A stretch of DNA of 64,000 nucleotides from Serendipita indica DSM 11827 (GCA_910890315.1 CAJVGD010000002.1:372001-436000), one strand, 5' to 3'; positions 22,391-34,489 are shown, counted from the first letter of the stretch. Numbers and translations are program-made. The notes: generated from the sequence alone by a model not told the origin.

Positions 22391-24272
22391 ATGTGGGGAT
22401 ACCACAGCGAGAAGATGTACACAGGAGAGGAGAAGATTGTCATTGCGTTCGATATAGGGACGAATACGAGTAGGTGATTCGACCTTCTAATACTAAGCCT
22501 GATAACCAAAGGCATTGCATCCTACACCCATCTGGTCGGGGGTTCCCTTCCGATTGTACAAGCGGTGAGCTCTCTCGAGCCTTTGATGTTATACATATCC
22601 TCCTCAGGTAACGCAATGGCCGGGCCAAGCTTCGGCCAGCGGTTGTGCCAAGGTAGAGTCTGTCCGTTTTATAGTGTTCTGAGTTTAATGAGTTATTCCA
22701 GCTTCCGACATTGGCCTTATATCGTAGATGTCGCCTCGTTGCGTGCGGCGAGGAAGCTCTGAACCGTGTATCGGAAGGCCACGAGGAAATGGCCAGATGC
22801 TTCAAGGCAAGTCCAACTCTAGAGGCCGTCGCAACTAACTTGGAAATAGCTCCACATGTACCCAGAGTCTCTCAGGGATCAGTCGCTAAATCTACCAACT
22901 CTCCCAAGAGGTGTTTCACTCTTGCGCATTTACAAGCATTTCCTGCTTTATATGTTCAAACATACTCAGTCACACTTTCAATCCAAGATTCCTAATGGGT
23001 CGGCCATCTGGAACCGACTCAGAAGCAATATGGAGTTTGTCTTCGCCATTCCAATCAACTGGGACTACACCCAACAGCAAATAATGTGTCAAGCTGCCAT
23101 CGATGCTGGCTTATTTCCGTCACACAAGGCAGAGGCATCGCTTCATTTCGTGACGGGGGAAGAAGCGTCTGTGCATTTTATCTCTGCCCACAGTTCCGTG
23201 CGTCACTGGCTGCGCGTTGGCTCAACATTTGGGTTGATTAATGCTGGTAAGTATTCCAACTATCACATATAACATTGATGCTTACTGATTAAGGTGGATC
23301 AAATACGAGCAGCACTCTCTACACATGCATGGCTAGGTCTCCAAATGTAGTTTTGCAACAAATCGGTGCGAGTCAATTTGTTCAGGTACGGAGCCCTATC
23401 CTTCTGTTCCATTGCTAACTGTAGTCAGGTTGGAGGTGCCGGGGTCGACTCCCGTTTCCAACAGATTATAAGAGCCAAGCTTGCAACTTCCCGATTCGGA
23501 GACGAAGAGACTATCAGAGACATCGTCGATGCGTTTGAGAAAAAGGTAACTCTAATCTAGGAGGGAGCGGTCAAATTTTTACTCTCTGCAGACGAAACGT
23601 TTATTTGACGGAACCAACACCACCAGCGTGATCAAGTTTGGTGGCATACGTGATATGGATAAGGCTGTTGGAATCTTCAAGGGCCAACTGACTCTCAACA
23701 AACAAGAAATTCTTGCAGCCTTTGATCCAGTGGTGGGAGATATTGTTGGCAGTATCCGCCGCCTGATGGAAGGTCATCACCCACAGGTAGGGGCATTAAG
23801 AATGAGTATTTGGAGACGCTAACGACCCTTCAAAGTATCTTCTTCTGATGGGTTGTTTCGGAGAGTCACCCTACCTCAGAGCGCGACTGCATCAATTCTT
23901 CGGTAGCGGAAACGTTGAAATTGTTACGGCAGAAGAGCCAACGTATGCTATCTCGCACCGTACCGTATATTGGCTGATGACTCTTTAAGGGAAAAAGCGA
24001 TTGCGTAGGTTGGCTGACCACCTACAGTCGCAATGCTTACTTTCTGTTTTAGTGAGGGATCGCTCATTTGGTACCTCGAGAATTTGGAACTCATAGGAGT
24101 TCGCCAAGAAATGTACGAAATGGACGTGAGACCATTCGCATTATGCGCTGCAGCCGGCCTTTTTGACCATGCAGGGAGAAGAGCGTCCAGTTCTCCTCTG
24201 TATTCCGGGACTGACAGGCTATATTGCTTACACAGTTTTCCAGATACAATCACCGTGGTACATGGGGAATAG
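22391..24272 (+). CDS. HSPA12-type Hsp70-like ATPase, C-terminal part missing or fused to the next gene
   Basis: About nine exons read from MWGYHSEKMYTGEEKIVIAF. The phosphate-binding loop IAFDIGTNTSSIASYTHLVG opens an actin/Hsp70-type nucleotide-binding domain. Later parts match the fungal HSPA12-like group: LFVFAIPINWDYTQQQIMCQ-type segment, QVGGAGVDSRFQQIIRA, GSIRRLMEGHHPQ, LLLMGCFGESPYLRARLHQF (the second ATP-binding segment), and TEKAIAEGSLIWYLENLELI. Family members continue for another 150-170 residues after this Trp-Tyr-Leu, but here that part is absent. The frame either stops near 24272 or is spliced at 24126-24174 into the SUMO-ligase gene below (see findings). These proteins are numerous in basidiomycetes and their clients are unknown; some resemble chaperone-like proteins used in self/non-self recognition. 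Confidence 0.7.
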
Positions 24273-25765
24273 AGGCCGCGAGAGAGCCTTCGGTGATGCT
24301 GGGTATTCGGATGAGTATGAATCTCATGGGCGGTAACTCTCGACCCCCCAACTGGAGATCCTCGCCCTTTTACCGCGTCGAACAAGCGATCGTGATAAGT
24401 GGATGTCAAGGTGATCGCCATCTGCAAGCAAGACGTTGATACTCAAAGGGTTGTAGAATTCATCCATCCGACCGCAAGGCACTCCGGCATATTCACTTTC
24501 TATATTACCTTTGAGCAGCTGAGAATGCTTAGCAGTACCACGTATGAGTCATTCCCACGATCCCAGTGTTCTTACATTACCGTAGCAAAAAGTATCAGTT
24601 GCGACTTTACTGTACAACCTCACAGTACTACATCCCTGGCGACCCAGTGGCCACCACTCCCGTTTGTCCTATAGAGTTTCCTCCTCTTTGCCAAGTGAAG
24701 GTCAACAACCAGGTCGTCCAGGGAACCTTCACCATGTTCGGGAAGAAAGATGGAATGGTACTACCGGTAGATATCACCAAACAGAGTCGCATCACGATTG
24801 GACACAAAAATCAAGTGGACTTGGAATTTGGGAACAGTGACAAGGTGTGCCTAATCTTACATACGCAACTGAGAAATACCAGCGGCGACCACATTCGCAG
24901 AAGTATTATTTGATGATCAACCTCGTCGAAGTTTTTTCGGTGGAGACATTAGTCAAGCAGCTTAAGAAACGCGTCCAGTCACGAGAGAGTGTCATTTCTC
25001 AAAGTAAGTCGCTCCCGGTTCCACATTGATCTGTGGTTTGATATGCGTAGTGAAAGCAACTCAGCCAAGCGACGATGATCTCCAGGTGGGAGCGACAAGA
25101 TTTCCCTTCGTGACCCAGTAAGTTTATGCATAGTCGTCGAGGGCTTCACCAAATACAGTATAGTTCAGCTACACGCGGCTGGTAGTGCCTTGCCGAGCAC
25201 CAGGTTGCGTTCATATAGGATGCTTTGATGCCACTTGCTGGTATTCTATGATGGAGGAAAAACCGACGTGGCTTTGTCCCATATGCGGTCGCGAGCTGGA
25301 CGAACAGACTTTGGTCGTTGATGGGTAAACTGTTTCCTGGACAGTCCAAATAGCCGACTGACTTATCTCTACAGATACATGCAAGAAATCCTGGCAACCG
25401 TAGACGAGGGGGTCGAGCACGTCGTGGTCGAGGCGGATGGCGAATGGCACACTGAGGACAACAGGTTTGGCTCCGTAAAATGGAAGGATAAACACAAGGC
25501 TTCGTCAAACGTTATCGAGATACTCGATTCTTCGGACTCCGAAAGGGAACAAATCCCACACCAGCACCCACCATTTAACCCTCTTGTACCGGGCCGTGGG
25601 CGACCGACCTCTACCCCGTCGCCACCATGTCTGATCGACTTAACGCTCAGTGACTCGGGAGATGAAGGACCACAGCGAGGTATTCCTCCTATACCAGCGT
25701 TTACGGTGATGGCTTCAACCATGTTTCGTGACTTTATGCATTGGAATAATCAAACGACTTATTAA
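24169..25765 (+). CDS. PIAS/Siz-type E3 SUMO ligase (PINIT and SP-RING)
   Basis: About seven exons. PINIT domain: SSPFYRVEQAIV, FIHPTARHSGIFTFYITFEQ, KKYQLRLYCTTSQYYIPGDP, PIEFPPLCQVKVNNQVVQGT, DITKQSRITIGHKNQVDLEF and KYYLMINLVEVFSVETLVKQ. SP-RING: YTRLVVPCRAPGCVHIGCFD, WYSMMEEKPTWLCPICGREL with the zinc ligands C-x-H, C and C-x-x-C in place, then VDGYMQEIL. The tail has two SUMO-interaction motifs followed by acidic runs: NVIEILDSSDSE and CLIDLTLSDSGDE. Such ligases pass SUMO from Ubc9 to nuclear substrates. No SAP domain is found at the N terminus, where it normally lies. The start is uncertain: Met at 24169 (MQGEERPVLL) is the last candidate, or the frame continues from the Hsp70-like gene. 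Confidence 0.85.
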
Positions 25766-26054
25766 GGATTATTATTGCTAATAGCATATTACATTTGTCA
25801 TTTGGGCTTCAGATGTACCAGACTCCGGTAAGGAGATCCCACCACAACCACGACAGATCCAGACAGGACCTCCAGCTGAGTTGATCGTTGCTCTAGAACT
25901 TGCGCAGTAGACTCCCTCGATTCCATGCGCTCGAGCGAGGACAATAAAGCGAGTTCGGAAATGAGTAGAGAACAAGAAAATTTCTGAGCAAATAGTACGC
26001 CAAATATGCATTTAAGCTCCGCTACAAATAGATAGGGGTATACCCGAGAAGCGG

Positions 26055-27245
26055 CTACACTTTGATCCAAGTGAATCCTGTAGGTTGCACAATCTGTCCA
26101 CTGTTGAAAGCAGCAACTTGTGTCAGATAGCCTTCAGCTGCAGAGACACGCTTGAAGACTTTGATTCCTCCGCCACTCATCCCACCCGCAACGATATACT
26201 CCTTATTTGCACCAACAAACTCCATTCCTCGAACGTGCTTGAGACCCGTCCGGACGTGTGCCACTGGCTTGAGTGCGGGCGTAGTCTCAAAGATGGCAAT
26301 GGCGTCGTTCTGCGATGGATCGTCGCGATTGGAAGCATAGAGTAGTGGAGATGCTCCACAGGTAACAGAGGGTGCCCATAATAGTTCCGCTGCTGACATG
26401 CCCGAGGTGTTCGACGTTCCCGGAGGGACGATTGTAAAGTTGGCGACAACTTGTGAGATGCCTCCAGAGCCGAGGGCTGGAAGTGTGCTTTGAGAGAGGG
26501 CGTTGTAGTTTTGGTGGAGGGTGTAGAGAGTATTGTCTAAGCACGTCTCAGGTAGTGACACTTGACAATAGTTGAGACGTACTCATCGCGACCATATGCC
26601 TTGGCCCGCTCCCTGCAGGGAATTGGATTTTGGCGGCTTCATACCACGTGTTTCCATTCTTTGTGAGTCTCCGCACGAAGTCTGAGCCGAGGTCCGCGAC
26701 AATGACTTCATTGCCGTACTCAATAGCCTTTGTGGCGCGTTAGAAAGGATGACCAAACGAAATGTATGGCTTGCCTGATGTGCGTGTGCCGATTTTTGAT
26801 TCTGCATTGGCCCCGACCCAGTGAATTGCAGCACTTGACCGCTTCCAAAGGTGAGTCGGTCACTATTGAGGGGCACAACGAATGCGCTTCCGGAGTTGAA
26901 ATTGGCAGCCGCCAAGGCCGTTCCACCATTAATGGGCGTAACGTGGACACAACCGCCGCCGTAGTTGGAAACCATCGGCCCGGTACTAATGCTGCTCTTC
27001 GTGGTCAGAGCACCGGTAGTAGGGTTCAAGATGAGGGAAAAGATATTTCCGGTGGTGTACCACGCCTCTTGTGCCGCATACACAATCGAGGAGTTGGCAG
27101 GGTGTGTGGAGAGCCAAGTCGTCATTTGCGCTACGTTCGTCTGGGTCATATAAGTGAGTGATGAAGTGGAAGGAGTGAACTTGAGTGATGTGATTGCGTT
27201 GCCGTAGCCTCCGACGAGGATGAGGAATGCTGCTGCTGCCGCCAT
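26055..27245 (-). CDS. Secreted lactonase-like beta-propeller protein
   Basis: Two or three exons give about 370 residues. The start MAAAAAFLILVGGYGNA is a probable signal peptide. The body has the repeated pattern of a seven-bladed lactonase propeller (the 6-phosphogluconolactonase-like group): TPSTSSLTYMTQTNVAQM, STHPANSSIVYAAQEAW, NPTTGALTTKSSIS, YGGGCVHVTPINGGTALAAA, GSGPMQNQKSAHAHQ (the conserved SAHAH-type site), and in the last exon YASNRDDPSQNDAIAIF and VRTGLKHVRGMEFVGANKEY. Members cleave lactones such as muconolactone or homoserine-lactone-like compounds; the substrate here is not determinable. Exon 2 starts at about 26730 and exon 3 at about 26560. It faces the F-box gene downstream of it. 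Confidence 0.78.
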
Positions 27246-27785
27246 GATGTGCCGACGAGTCCTCTGGAAGGGATAAGTTTGTCAATATCACAGGATAGCA
27301 GTGATTATATAGCCCACCGAGCGTCGTCAACAGACCCGTCTAATCCTAAATCCAATGGCAGCGACGAAAGTGCGCGGATAATCCAAGGAAGCATGGGCGA
27401 TGAAGCGCAACTCCAACTAGCTTCAAATCAGATGCAACACGAGTTTCCGAAGATGGAGAATTTAACATTATGGCGGCGACGAGAAGTTGCGCTCCAACGA
27501 CTCAGGTGTTGCCGACTGTGCACTGGCTTCGGAAGAAGTCGACGATTTGATCTCTTCGAGAAGAAGAATCGATTGCCGCGTTTTCGCCTACTATGGTCGA
27601 CGCGGTCACGGCTTTTCTATGTAACCTGTGGCGAGCAAGCCGGTCATCATCAATAATGTGTTGCTTGATATTAGAAGGTGCATATGGAGTAGATTCGCGA
27701 TCATCAGGCCAATGGCTAAGGTTCTGTTCAACTCATCAGGTTGGTTCCAAAGGTTGAACTCCACCGTTCCCGGCGTTTCTCTTCA
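27246..27785 (+). other. 540-base gap before an F-box gene
   Basis: A frame of about 136 residues runs through 27249-27656 (Ser-rich, then MQHEFPKMENLTLWRRREVA and LRCCRLCTGFGRSRRFDLFE). It has no ATG near the start and no recognised family. It may be a 5' region of the F-box gene or a decayed exon. Nothing else is seen. Confidence 0.35.
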
Positions 27786-29160
27786 ATGAAGCGCTATGAA
27801 GAGCGGTTACTGGAAGACGAGAAATCTCATCTATGGAAAGTGCTCCTTAGTCATCGACCCCCGATCTACATGCTGCCCAACGAGCTCTGGCTAGTGATCT
27901 TGGACTTTCTTGTTGTGGACATGAAGAGCATATCATCATTACGCCTGTACGTTGTCTTATAATGTGTTATTAATGCTCAAGATTCCGACAGTACGGCCAG
28001 GAGGTTCAGAGACATCACCACCGTGGTCCTGTTCAGGCGCTTCAATTTAGATGACGTACCACCATCTCTTATATGCGTTCTCCCTTGGCTCATCAGGCGG
28101 AACGCGCACATGGCAAACGCATGCCACAGCCTTGTTCTCCGCCTTTGTAGCTACAGATTAACAAGAAAGCTCCCCTCTGGCCGACCGACAACCCTATATC
28201 AGGACACTGCACAATCCGAGCTATTATCGGTACTCCCCCGACTGCAGTCGTTGACCATCGTCTTAGATCACATCAACAAAGCGATGAACCTGGAAGCAAA
28301 TACAAGCAGTCAGTTCGGTTTCCCGCTCACAATTGCTGCTATATCGCATTGCAACCAACTGCGAGAAATTACGATACAATGCCGAGGAGCCTCAAACCAC
28401 GCAGCATGCAGCACATTGGTCATCTCACTGGTCGCCACGACCCCCCCAACAGTCGGGAAGATATCTTTTGTGGATATAATGTTAAACCCGTATGGTGAAT
28501 ATCGGAGCGCCTTTGAAAGTTTCGTGGCCAGGAATGGCAGTCTAAACAATATCACCGTCCTGATACTCGAGCGGCCCGAAGTCTCGAATTTTGATCTATT
28601 CGAGCTTTTCCTCACTACCGTCTTCCCATCGCTGAGACGCCTCGAGCTAAACGCTCCGTTTCCATACATCATATCTTCACCGCCAGGCAGGCAAGAACGA
28701 TTGCTTCTTAATCGGCGCCCATTAGACGTTCTGAGCATCTCATCGCTTCAACGGGTATGTGACTGGATGCTTCTCATACCAACGAAAAGGACGGAAATAC
28801 ATTTCCTCTCTCAATATTACCTACCCGAAACTAGCAGGCTTCTTCGCATGTTAGCGATTGACAGTGGAATAACCAGGAGAAGTCATCTCAAAAGTGTGCA
28901 AATACGGGCTAGTCGTCCTACGTGGATCTCCATTTTCGCCAAAGGAGAAGAGTTGCCAGACTCTCCTATCCTATCCCTATATGCGGGCCAGCTATTATCT
29001 GACCTTGCTCCCTACGCAAAACCCAGAGGATGAACTTAGGCATGCTGCAAAACTTCTAGGTCAACAGCAATCTATTTCCATCCAATTCGACATCCAAGAT
29101 GTACCGCCAACCATCGAGTATGTCGCCTATGTGTCGAACCATCTGGAGCATTTTTTATAA
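27786..29160 (+). CDS. F-box-like protein with a late frame break
   Basis: Two exons: the first ends SSISSLRL, the second starts TARRFRDI after an intron that ends GACAG near 27991. The F-box reads YMLPNELWLVILDFLVVDMK followed by SLRLTARRFRDITTVVLFRRF. The rest has LRR-like spacing: LSVLPRLQSLTIVLDHINKA, CNQLREITIQCRGAS, LNNITVLILERPEVSNFDLF, FPSLRRLELNAPFPYI. In the frame read here the protein ends PYAKPRG at 29033. The next frame instead continues NPEDELRHAAKLLGQQQ and PPTIEYVAYVSNHLEHFL to 29160, which is the usual C-terminal end for this family. The shift falls at a run of four A (29018-29021); with one A less the frame is whole. I see this as a mutation or a sequencing slip. Confidence 0.65.
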
Positions 29161-29389
29161 CGCTTGGTTCCGTATTTGCTTATGGTGACCGATGTATTGT
29201 TTTACTGCATGATACAGTTCATACAAATCATAGGTAACATACAGGCTGTTCGATGAGGATTACGAGGCAAGCATGCTACGAGTATGATGCGCCCTGATAA
29301 ACAAAAGGAATAAAGTACCTTTGAAAAAAATACACCCCATCTATCGCAATGTCAGAAACGGGCCAATCAAGTTGGCTCGACAATATTGG

Positions 29390-31810
29390 TCACTGCTGCT
29401 GAGTCTTGTCCTTTTCTCGTCGGCCCCAACTGGTCCCCCATAAAAGTCGTTCCCGCTCAAGCTCTTTATCCGACGGCTTATTCCGAAGCCTTGAAGCACT
29501 ACTCTGCCTGCTCAGCGCAGACTTGGTCCCAGCGCGAGACGATGACGCCGAGACTGAATGCCATCGAAGATTGCCCATGCCCAAATTATTGAGCAACCGA
29601 GTCCCGCGTCGGCCACGTTCCGTTTCGTCATCGTGCGTATTATCAAGTCCATCGGCACCCTCGACCCTCCGAGGTGCGCTATGATGATCAAATTCATCAA
29701 AGACGCCTTGGTCGTGTCGAACCGAACGATTATACGCTCCAGTGCTATTCCGTTTCGACGCATAAGAGGTGCTAGGCGGCTCTGGTTTGACACTCTGACG
29801 ATGAGAGGCGCGACGGGTTCGCGGTGTGTGATCTTCTGGATATGAATCGCTGATCCCATTAGGGAATGTCGCTACCGCAGGTGAACTCGTTCGTGAATTG
29901 TGCCGCTGAAGACACGCGCGGAGACTCTGGATGCTCTGCTGTCGTCCGACGGGTCCTGCACCCGATTCGCCACCACTGACATGTGGTGCGACAATATTCG
30001 CTAGACGAGGTTCATTGTCCGAGTCCTCGTCGGTCTCACCGGCGAGCGCGGTATCATGAACATCTGGTCGCTGAAAGTCGCGATAGGAGGGAGCCATCGA
30101 GCCGTGTCCAACACTCCCTACCTCCCCATTCGAACTTGCCATCCCCGACGTACCTGTACCACCAGTGCCAGTCCGTGAAAACGTGGTGTACGACGAACCC
30201 ACTCTGGACAGACTGGCATAGTTGCTCCCCCGTCTAGAGGCAACAGAGTGTGTATATGCGGAAGAAGTGGAACCCGTCCTTCTGAGTGATTGCTTCCCGC
30301 TGGCCTTGGCACTCTGAACGGCGATACGCGGTACAGATGGCGGAGATGATTCGGACGGTTGACCCGACGGCCATGAAGAAGGATCTCCACTCGGTGCCAA
30401 GAGAGGAAGCGTTCTCTTCTTGAGCCGTGAGCGAGCACCCAAGGATGAAGAGCGGCAAAGCACTGTCACGGGCGACGGTTCGAGATTGACCTTTGGGAGT
30501 GCCTGAGATGATGCATGGCGTGACAACAAGACATCTGAGGGAAGTCTTTTGCGTCTCCTAGCCTCGCGTTGAGAGCTCCGTGAGCTGCCAGACGGTTGTA
30601 TCTTTGGTCGTCTCCCCATAGACGAATCGTGCGTGATACGCCGACTCTGTTGAGACGGGTTCCCAGATGAAATAGAGCTATCTCCGCACTTTGCGGGAGA
30701 CCTCGAGCGCTCTCGAGACATCTCCTGCTGCGCCAGGGAATGCCACACTAGAGTTTGGGTCCTGGCGGACATTCGAGCGTGGACTCAAAATGGCTTTACT
30801 AAACGCTCCCAGCCACGTTTCGGGTATAGGAGGGCGACCAATAGCCGCCAACGGAGACTCGTCCTCTGGTCGTGTGGGGAGCTTTGAGGAAAGAGGATCG
30901 TTTGAACGATCTCGTAAAGGAGATACAGAGCCGTGAGGATTAGGTATAGGCACATGTCTGCTGCTGAGTTTGCCGGTGGCCTGTTTTGGGCGAACCTGAG
31001 GCCTCGAGGTGAGCGTCGAGGTCGCATCCGTCGGTATGATTGTGGACGTTGACGAGGAAGATGCGACAGGCTGATTTGGAGAGGAGGCCGAAATGGTCGT
31101 ACGCGCAAAGCCGGCGGGATCATGCGGAGGCAAGGAGATTGGCACGTGAGAAGTCAGCCAAAGTTGTACCGACGAGACGAGACACAAGCCCGGAAATAAA
31201 AGAGATATATACGTACATTGGTCGAGGACGAGGTGCTCGAAGACGCGACGCGATTGAGCTTTGGTTTGAGTCGCATAATAGGCGAGCCACTCCGCTTTTC
31301 GATGGCTGGCGTTGTAGCCCGTGACGCACTTGGATCGTCAATAGTTGGAGATGACGCATTTTGTACGCGTGGATTTGGGGACGAAACAACTGGCTCAACC
31401 GATGTTCCGTCCGACGTTGAGGAAGGGTGATAGCCTACAGCCCAGGAGAGAAAGTTGGCGACTTTGCCGGTTACACCAGCACCTGCCCACGTCGTGTGGC
31501 CATTTGTAGAGTCCATTTGAGTGTGCTTTTGACTGCTAGAATACGTTGCACCGTCTCTGGCCTGTTCCGCGTTTGGCGTCAGCACTCGAACGTGGGCATA
31601 GCCGGCTTTTGTGAGTAATTCTTCAAATGTTTCGAATCTTGAATTGTCTGGGAGACTAGATAACGTTCGTGGGTAGCGGTCGGCCGTCCTCCTGGTCTGG
31701 GGTGGCGAAGGAGACGACACTGGGCTGGCTGCAGACGTTGATGAGGAAGATATTGGAGCACTTGAGCTTGCTGTATCTGCTTCCATGTCTCCCGAGGTCT
31801 CGAGGGACAT
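29390..31810 (-). CDS. Large Ser/Arg/Pro-rich protein, unknown function
   Basis: At least three exons give about 700 residues. The first exon (start MSLETSGDMEADTASSSAPI) is Ser/Thr-rich; FETFEELLTKAGYAHVRVLT and KVANFLSWAVGYHPS are the only segments that look folded. The second exon contains IPETWLGAFSKAILSPRSN and GAAGDVSRALE. The last is a long basic Ser-rich tail with SRRITHDSSMGRRPKIQPSG, RSVRHDQGVFDEFDHHSAP, and it ends REKDKTQQQ. It looks largely disordered and rich in phosphorylatable Ser-Pro and Arg-Ser sites, as in signalling or RNA-binding regulators, but no domain is recognised. The intron ahead of PVASSSSTSTI is about 130 bases, the longest I see here. Divergent from the ATP synthase gene across 119 bp. 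Confidence 0.65.
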
Positions 31811-31929
31811 TTGGCCCGTCGTGGTTAAGGTCAAAGAGTTTTGTCAGAGTTTGTCCGCGGGTGTTGTCATCCTATCTAGTAAACTATTCGTAATTATTCA
31901 TCAAAATCCTCGTTGTTCCTACCTCTGAA
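31811..31929. promoter_or_regulatory. Shared promoter of the Ser-rich gene and ATP synthase subunit K gene
   Basis: The two start codons are 119 bases apart on opposite strands, so their promoters must be shared. The region is AT-rich in the middle (TTCGTAATTATTCATCAAAATCC at about 31888-31910). No classic TATA or CCAAT element is clear. Confidence 0.4.
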
Positions 31930-32347
31930 ATGCCGCGGGGCAGGTAGCGCACGCACCTTCGACCATAGCTCCTTCTGACCATGTCCTAGTAAGCGTCGGG
32001 CCCCTTGGATTCACCCACAAAACGAGTATAAACCATCTAATATCCTCTTTTCTGCGTTATTTCTGCTGCAGCGTCATTGCCGGACGGAAAATCGCTGCTG
32101 AATATCTCTCCCTGGCCACGCTGGGTACTGTTGGTGGCATTGTTGCAATCATGAAAAGCCGTCCTGCAAAGCCAAAGCCAGTACCGGCCACGGAAAACCT
32201 GTCGCTGTCGGGTTCAACAGAGGAGAGTGATTTGTGAGTAATATTATCTACCGCTCGTTCTAGTTGCTGTGTTTGCTGATATAGAAACACTATAGCATTA
32301 AGAATTTCATAGCAGAGGCGGAGAAAGAGGATGCAAAGAAACACTAG
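31930..32347 (+). CDS. Mitochondrial ATP synthase subunit K-like protein (Atp19)
   Basis: Three small exons, MPRGS, then VIAGRKIAAEYLSLATLGTV through AKPKPVP to a Ser/Glu-rich segment, and FIKNFIAEAEKEDAKKH, joined across introns of about 130 and 60 bases, give 75 residues. The hydrophobic segment at residues 14-32 (AEYLSLATLGTVGGIVAIM) and the terminal F-I-K-N-F-I-x-E-A-E-K are typical of Atp19/subunit K, a small inner-membrane subunit at the dimer interface of the F1Fo-ATP synthase. First exon and start are inferred from splice phase, as the first intron joins in frame only from this Met. Confidence 0.72.
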
Positions 32348-32483
32348 ACATTCGACGTTGCGTCCTTTTAGAGTTGACTCAATAACGACTTTATTATCTG
32401 TTACATTCTTTTGTTTCTGTGAATCTGTGTGTGTGAATGCAACCAGTTCGGCAAAGTATTAGAGCCGCAGCTTGAACCCGACC

Positions 32484-34259
32484 ATGGCCACGACAAACGC
32501 AACGACTCCAACTTCGAATTTACGACCACTTTCCTTGACGCAGAGACCTCTCCAGCTTCGTTCAGCATCTCCTTTGACTCCCGTGTCTCCACCAACTAAT
32601 CATGAGCATCCCAACGGACAACGAAACGTGGATACCCCCGGCAATTCACAGCCAACCACGTCTGGTTCACAGACTCCATCCATTCAACGACATCAAAAAC
32701 GTTATTCGGTTCTGTCTTATTCCAACAGTCCACGTTCTCCAGCCGCACCCAGCGCGTTCAACTCTCCTGTGGTCTCGAACTATACCGAGTCGGGAGAACA
32801 GGGAATCTCGTACGCTTCTAGCATCCCAGGGAGTCTCTCAAGGTCATCGTCGCGATCTAGCATTGCCGGGCAGCGGTCGAGTATCGACACGCCGTCTATA
32901 AACAGAATCAACAAGCGTTTCAGCATTCCCAAAAGGCCAGGTGAACCTGGAACGCCCACAGCACTTGACCAGACGTCTCCTCTGGGACGCGACTCTCCCC
33001 TTCTAGGGGGAGAAGCGATGGACGAAACCTCGAGCCAAGCCGAGAGCTCGAGTGCTGTCTTGACACTTGCAGAAGAGTACGTATACAAATACTTATAACA
33101 GCGCCTGTACTCATTCCCATCAGACACGCCGAGCTGCTTCAGAATATTGCTCAAAAGGAGGCCAAATGCCTCGAGTTACGGACACAACTATCCGCGCAAG
33201 AAGAAGAGCTCAAGGCATTAAAAGCACGATGGACGAGTATCGTCCAACAAGCCAACCCAAATGCTTCCCAATCGAGCTCTGGAAGCATCGCGCTTGCCGC
33301 AATGGGAAGAATATTCAGCAACGTCACCGCACCGCTTGCATCCGCACTCGATGCACTGGACCCCATCCAGCTCGCCCCCGATGCCTTGGCCCCGCGACAC
33401 CGAGCCGATACATCCTCCGGCGCAATAGATCCAAGGCTGCAAAAGACAATTGTCAATGGAATCGCGTCGAGTCGAGGACATACTCCCGCATCGTCTGCGC
33501 GTTCGTCTGCTTCGTCCTTTGCGGCTTCGCGAGCGTCAATTTCGTCAACCTCGTCTCTCGGTCTTGCGTCTGAACCACTTCATGAGAATGCAAAGACTGG
33601 GGATGATGTGACCTCGAGCACAACGCCGACTCCGACGTTGAGCAAGGCGGCCCATCGGAACTCGTTGTTGATGCCCCATTTTATTGGAGTCAATCCAGAG
33701 ATATTCTCTCCTACACAAGGCTCGCCAATGACTCCAGAAGGAAGCTCGAAAACGAACTGGGCTGGTTTAGAGGGTCTGAACAATATTCCGGGTGCAAGTG
33801 CACTAAACAAGAAATGGGAGGAAATACAAAAGGGAAATACGTAAGTCGCTCATGCTACCTTTCGGCATGCACTGAGCCCGCCAATAGCTTTGCAAAGGGA
33901 CTAGGCGTGCCTCCACGCTATTGTCAGAAGTGTCCAATTCTTTCATCAACACCTTTGCACCTCCCATCGACGAACCTCTCCGACCGGCAAAACCACGACT
34001 CATCTCCTCGCGACCAGCCTCCACGACGCCAACGCCACAAGATGTGCTTCCAAAGAACGAGGGTATGCCCGCTTCCAAGTCGTTGTTGGATGATGAAGAT
34101 GATGTGGGAGAGCTGGACGTGTTGTCTCCGCCTGCTATGCAGGTTATGGCTCCTGTGAAACCACCGACGCCTCTAACACCATCAGTGGCGAGCAAGCATC
34201 TGTCAGCTACCAAAATGCAAGGAGCGGTCAAGGCTGATGATGATACTTGGAATTGGTGA
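32484..34259 (+). CDS. Ser/Pro-rich protein with a short coiled coil (DUF4048-like)
   Basis: Three exons give about 525 residues. The first is Ser/Pro-rich with SLTQRPLQLRSASPLTPVSP, FNSPVVSNYTESGEQGISYA and FSIPKRPGEPGTPTAL. The second starts HAELLQNIAQKEAKCLELRT then SAQEEELKALKARWTSIVQQ, a clear coiled coil, followed by GRIFSNVTAPLASALDALD. The third, after an intron whose acceptor is at about 33908, reads ASTLLSEVSNSFINTFAPPI and ends ADDDTWNW, a tryptophan-rich end. The coiled-coil wording matches an uncharacterised fungal family often labelled DUF4048; its function is not known. The end DDDTWNW is typical of conserved acidic tails. Confidence 0.65.
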
Positions 34260-34489
34260 TTATCTTCCATTGGCGACGCCGTATCCTGCTATCGTTATGA
34301 ATTTAGTTTACACCTTGGATACCTCTCCTCGTACGGTATACTGTTCCTTTGTCATTCTTGTAATACGACGAAAGTACCTTGCCCATTTCGGTGCACAGCA
34401 AAGTCAGCCCTTCCTACCCTAAATGAGCCGTGACTTGGATTTTTAGATATTGGAACCAACTCGTCCAATAGATCAGCTCGGATGATCAT

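Noticed and set aside
27249-27656. 136-residue frame as a real gene
   Set aside because: It has no ATG near its start and no match to any family; it might be leader or decayed sequence of the F-box gene.
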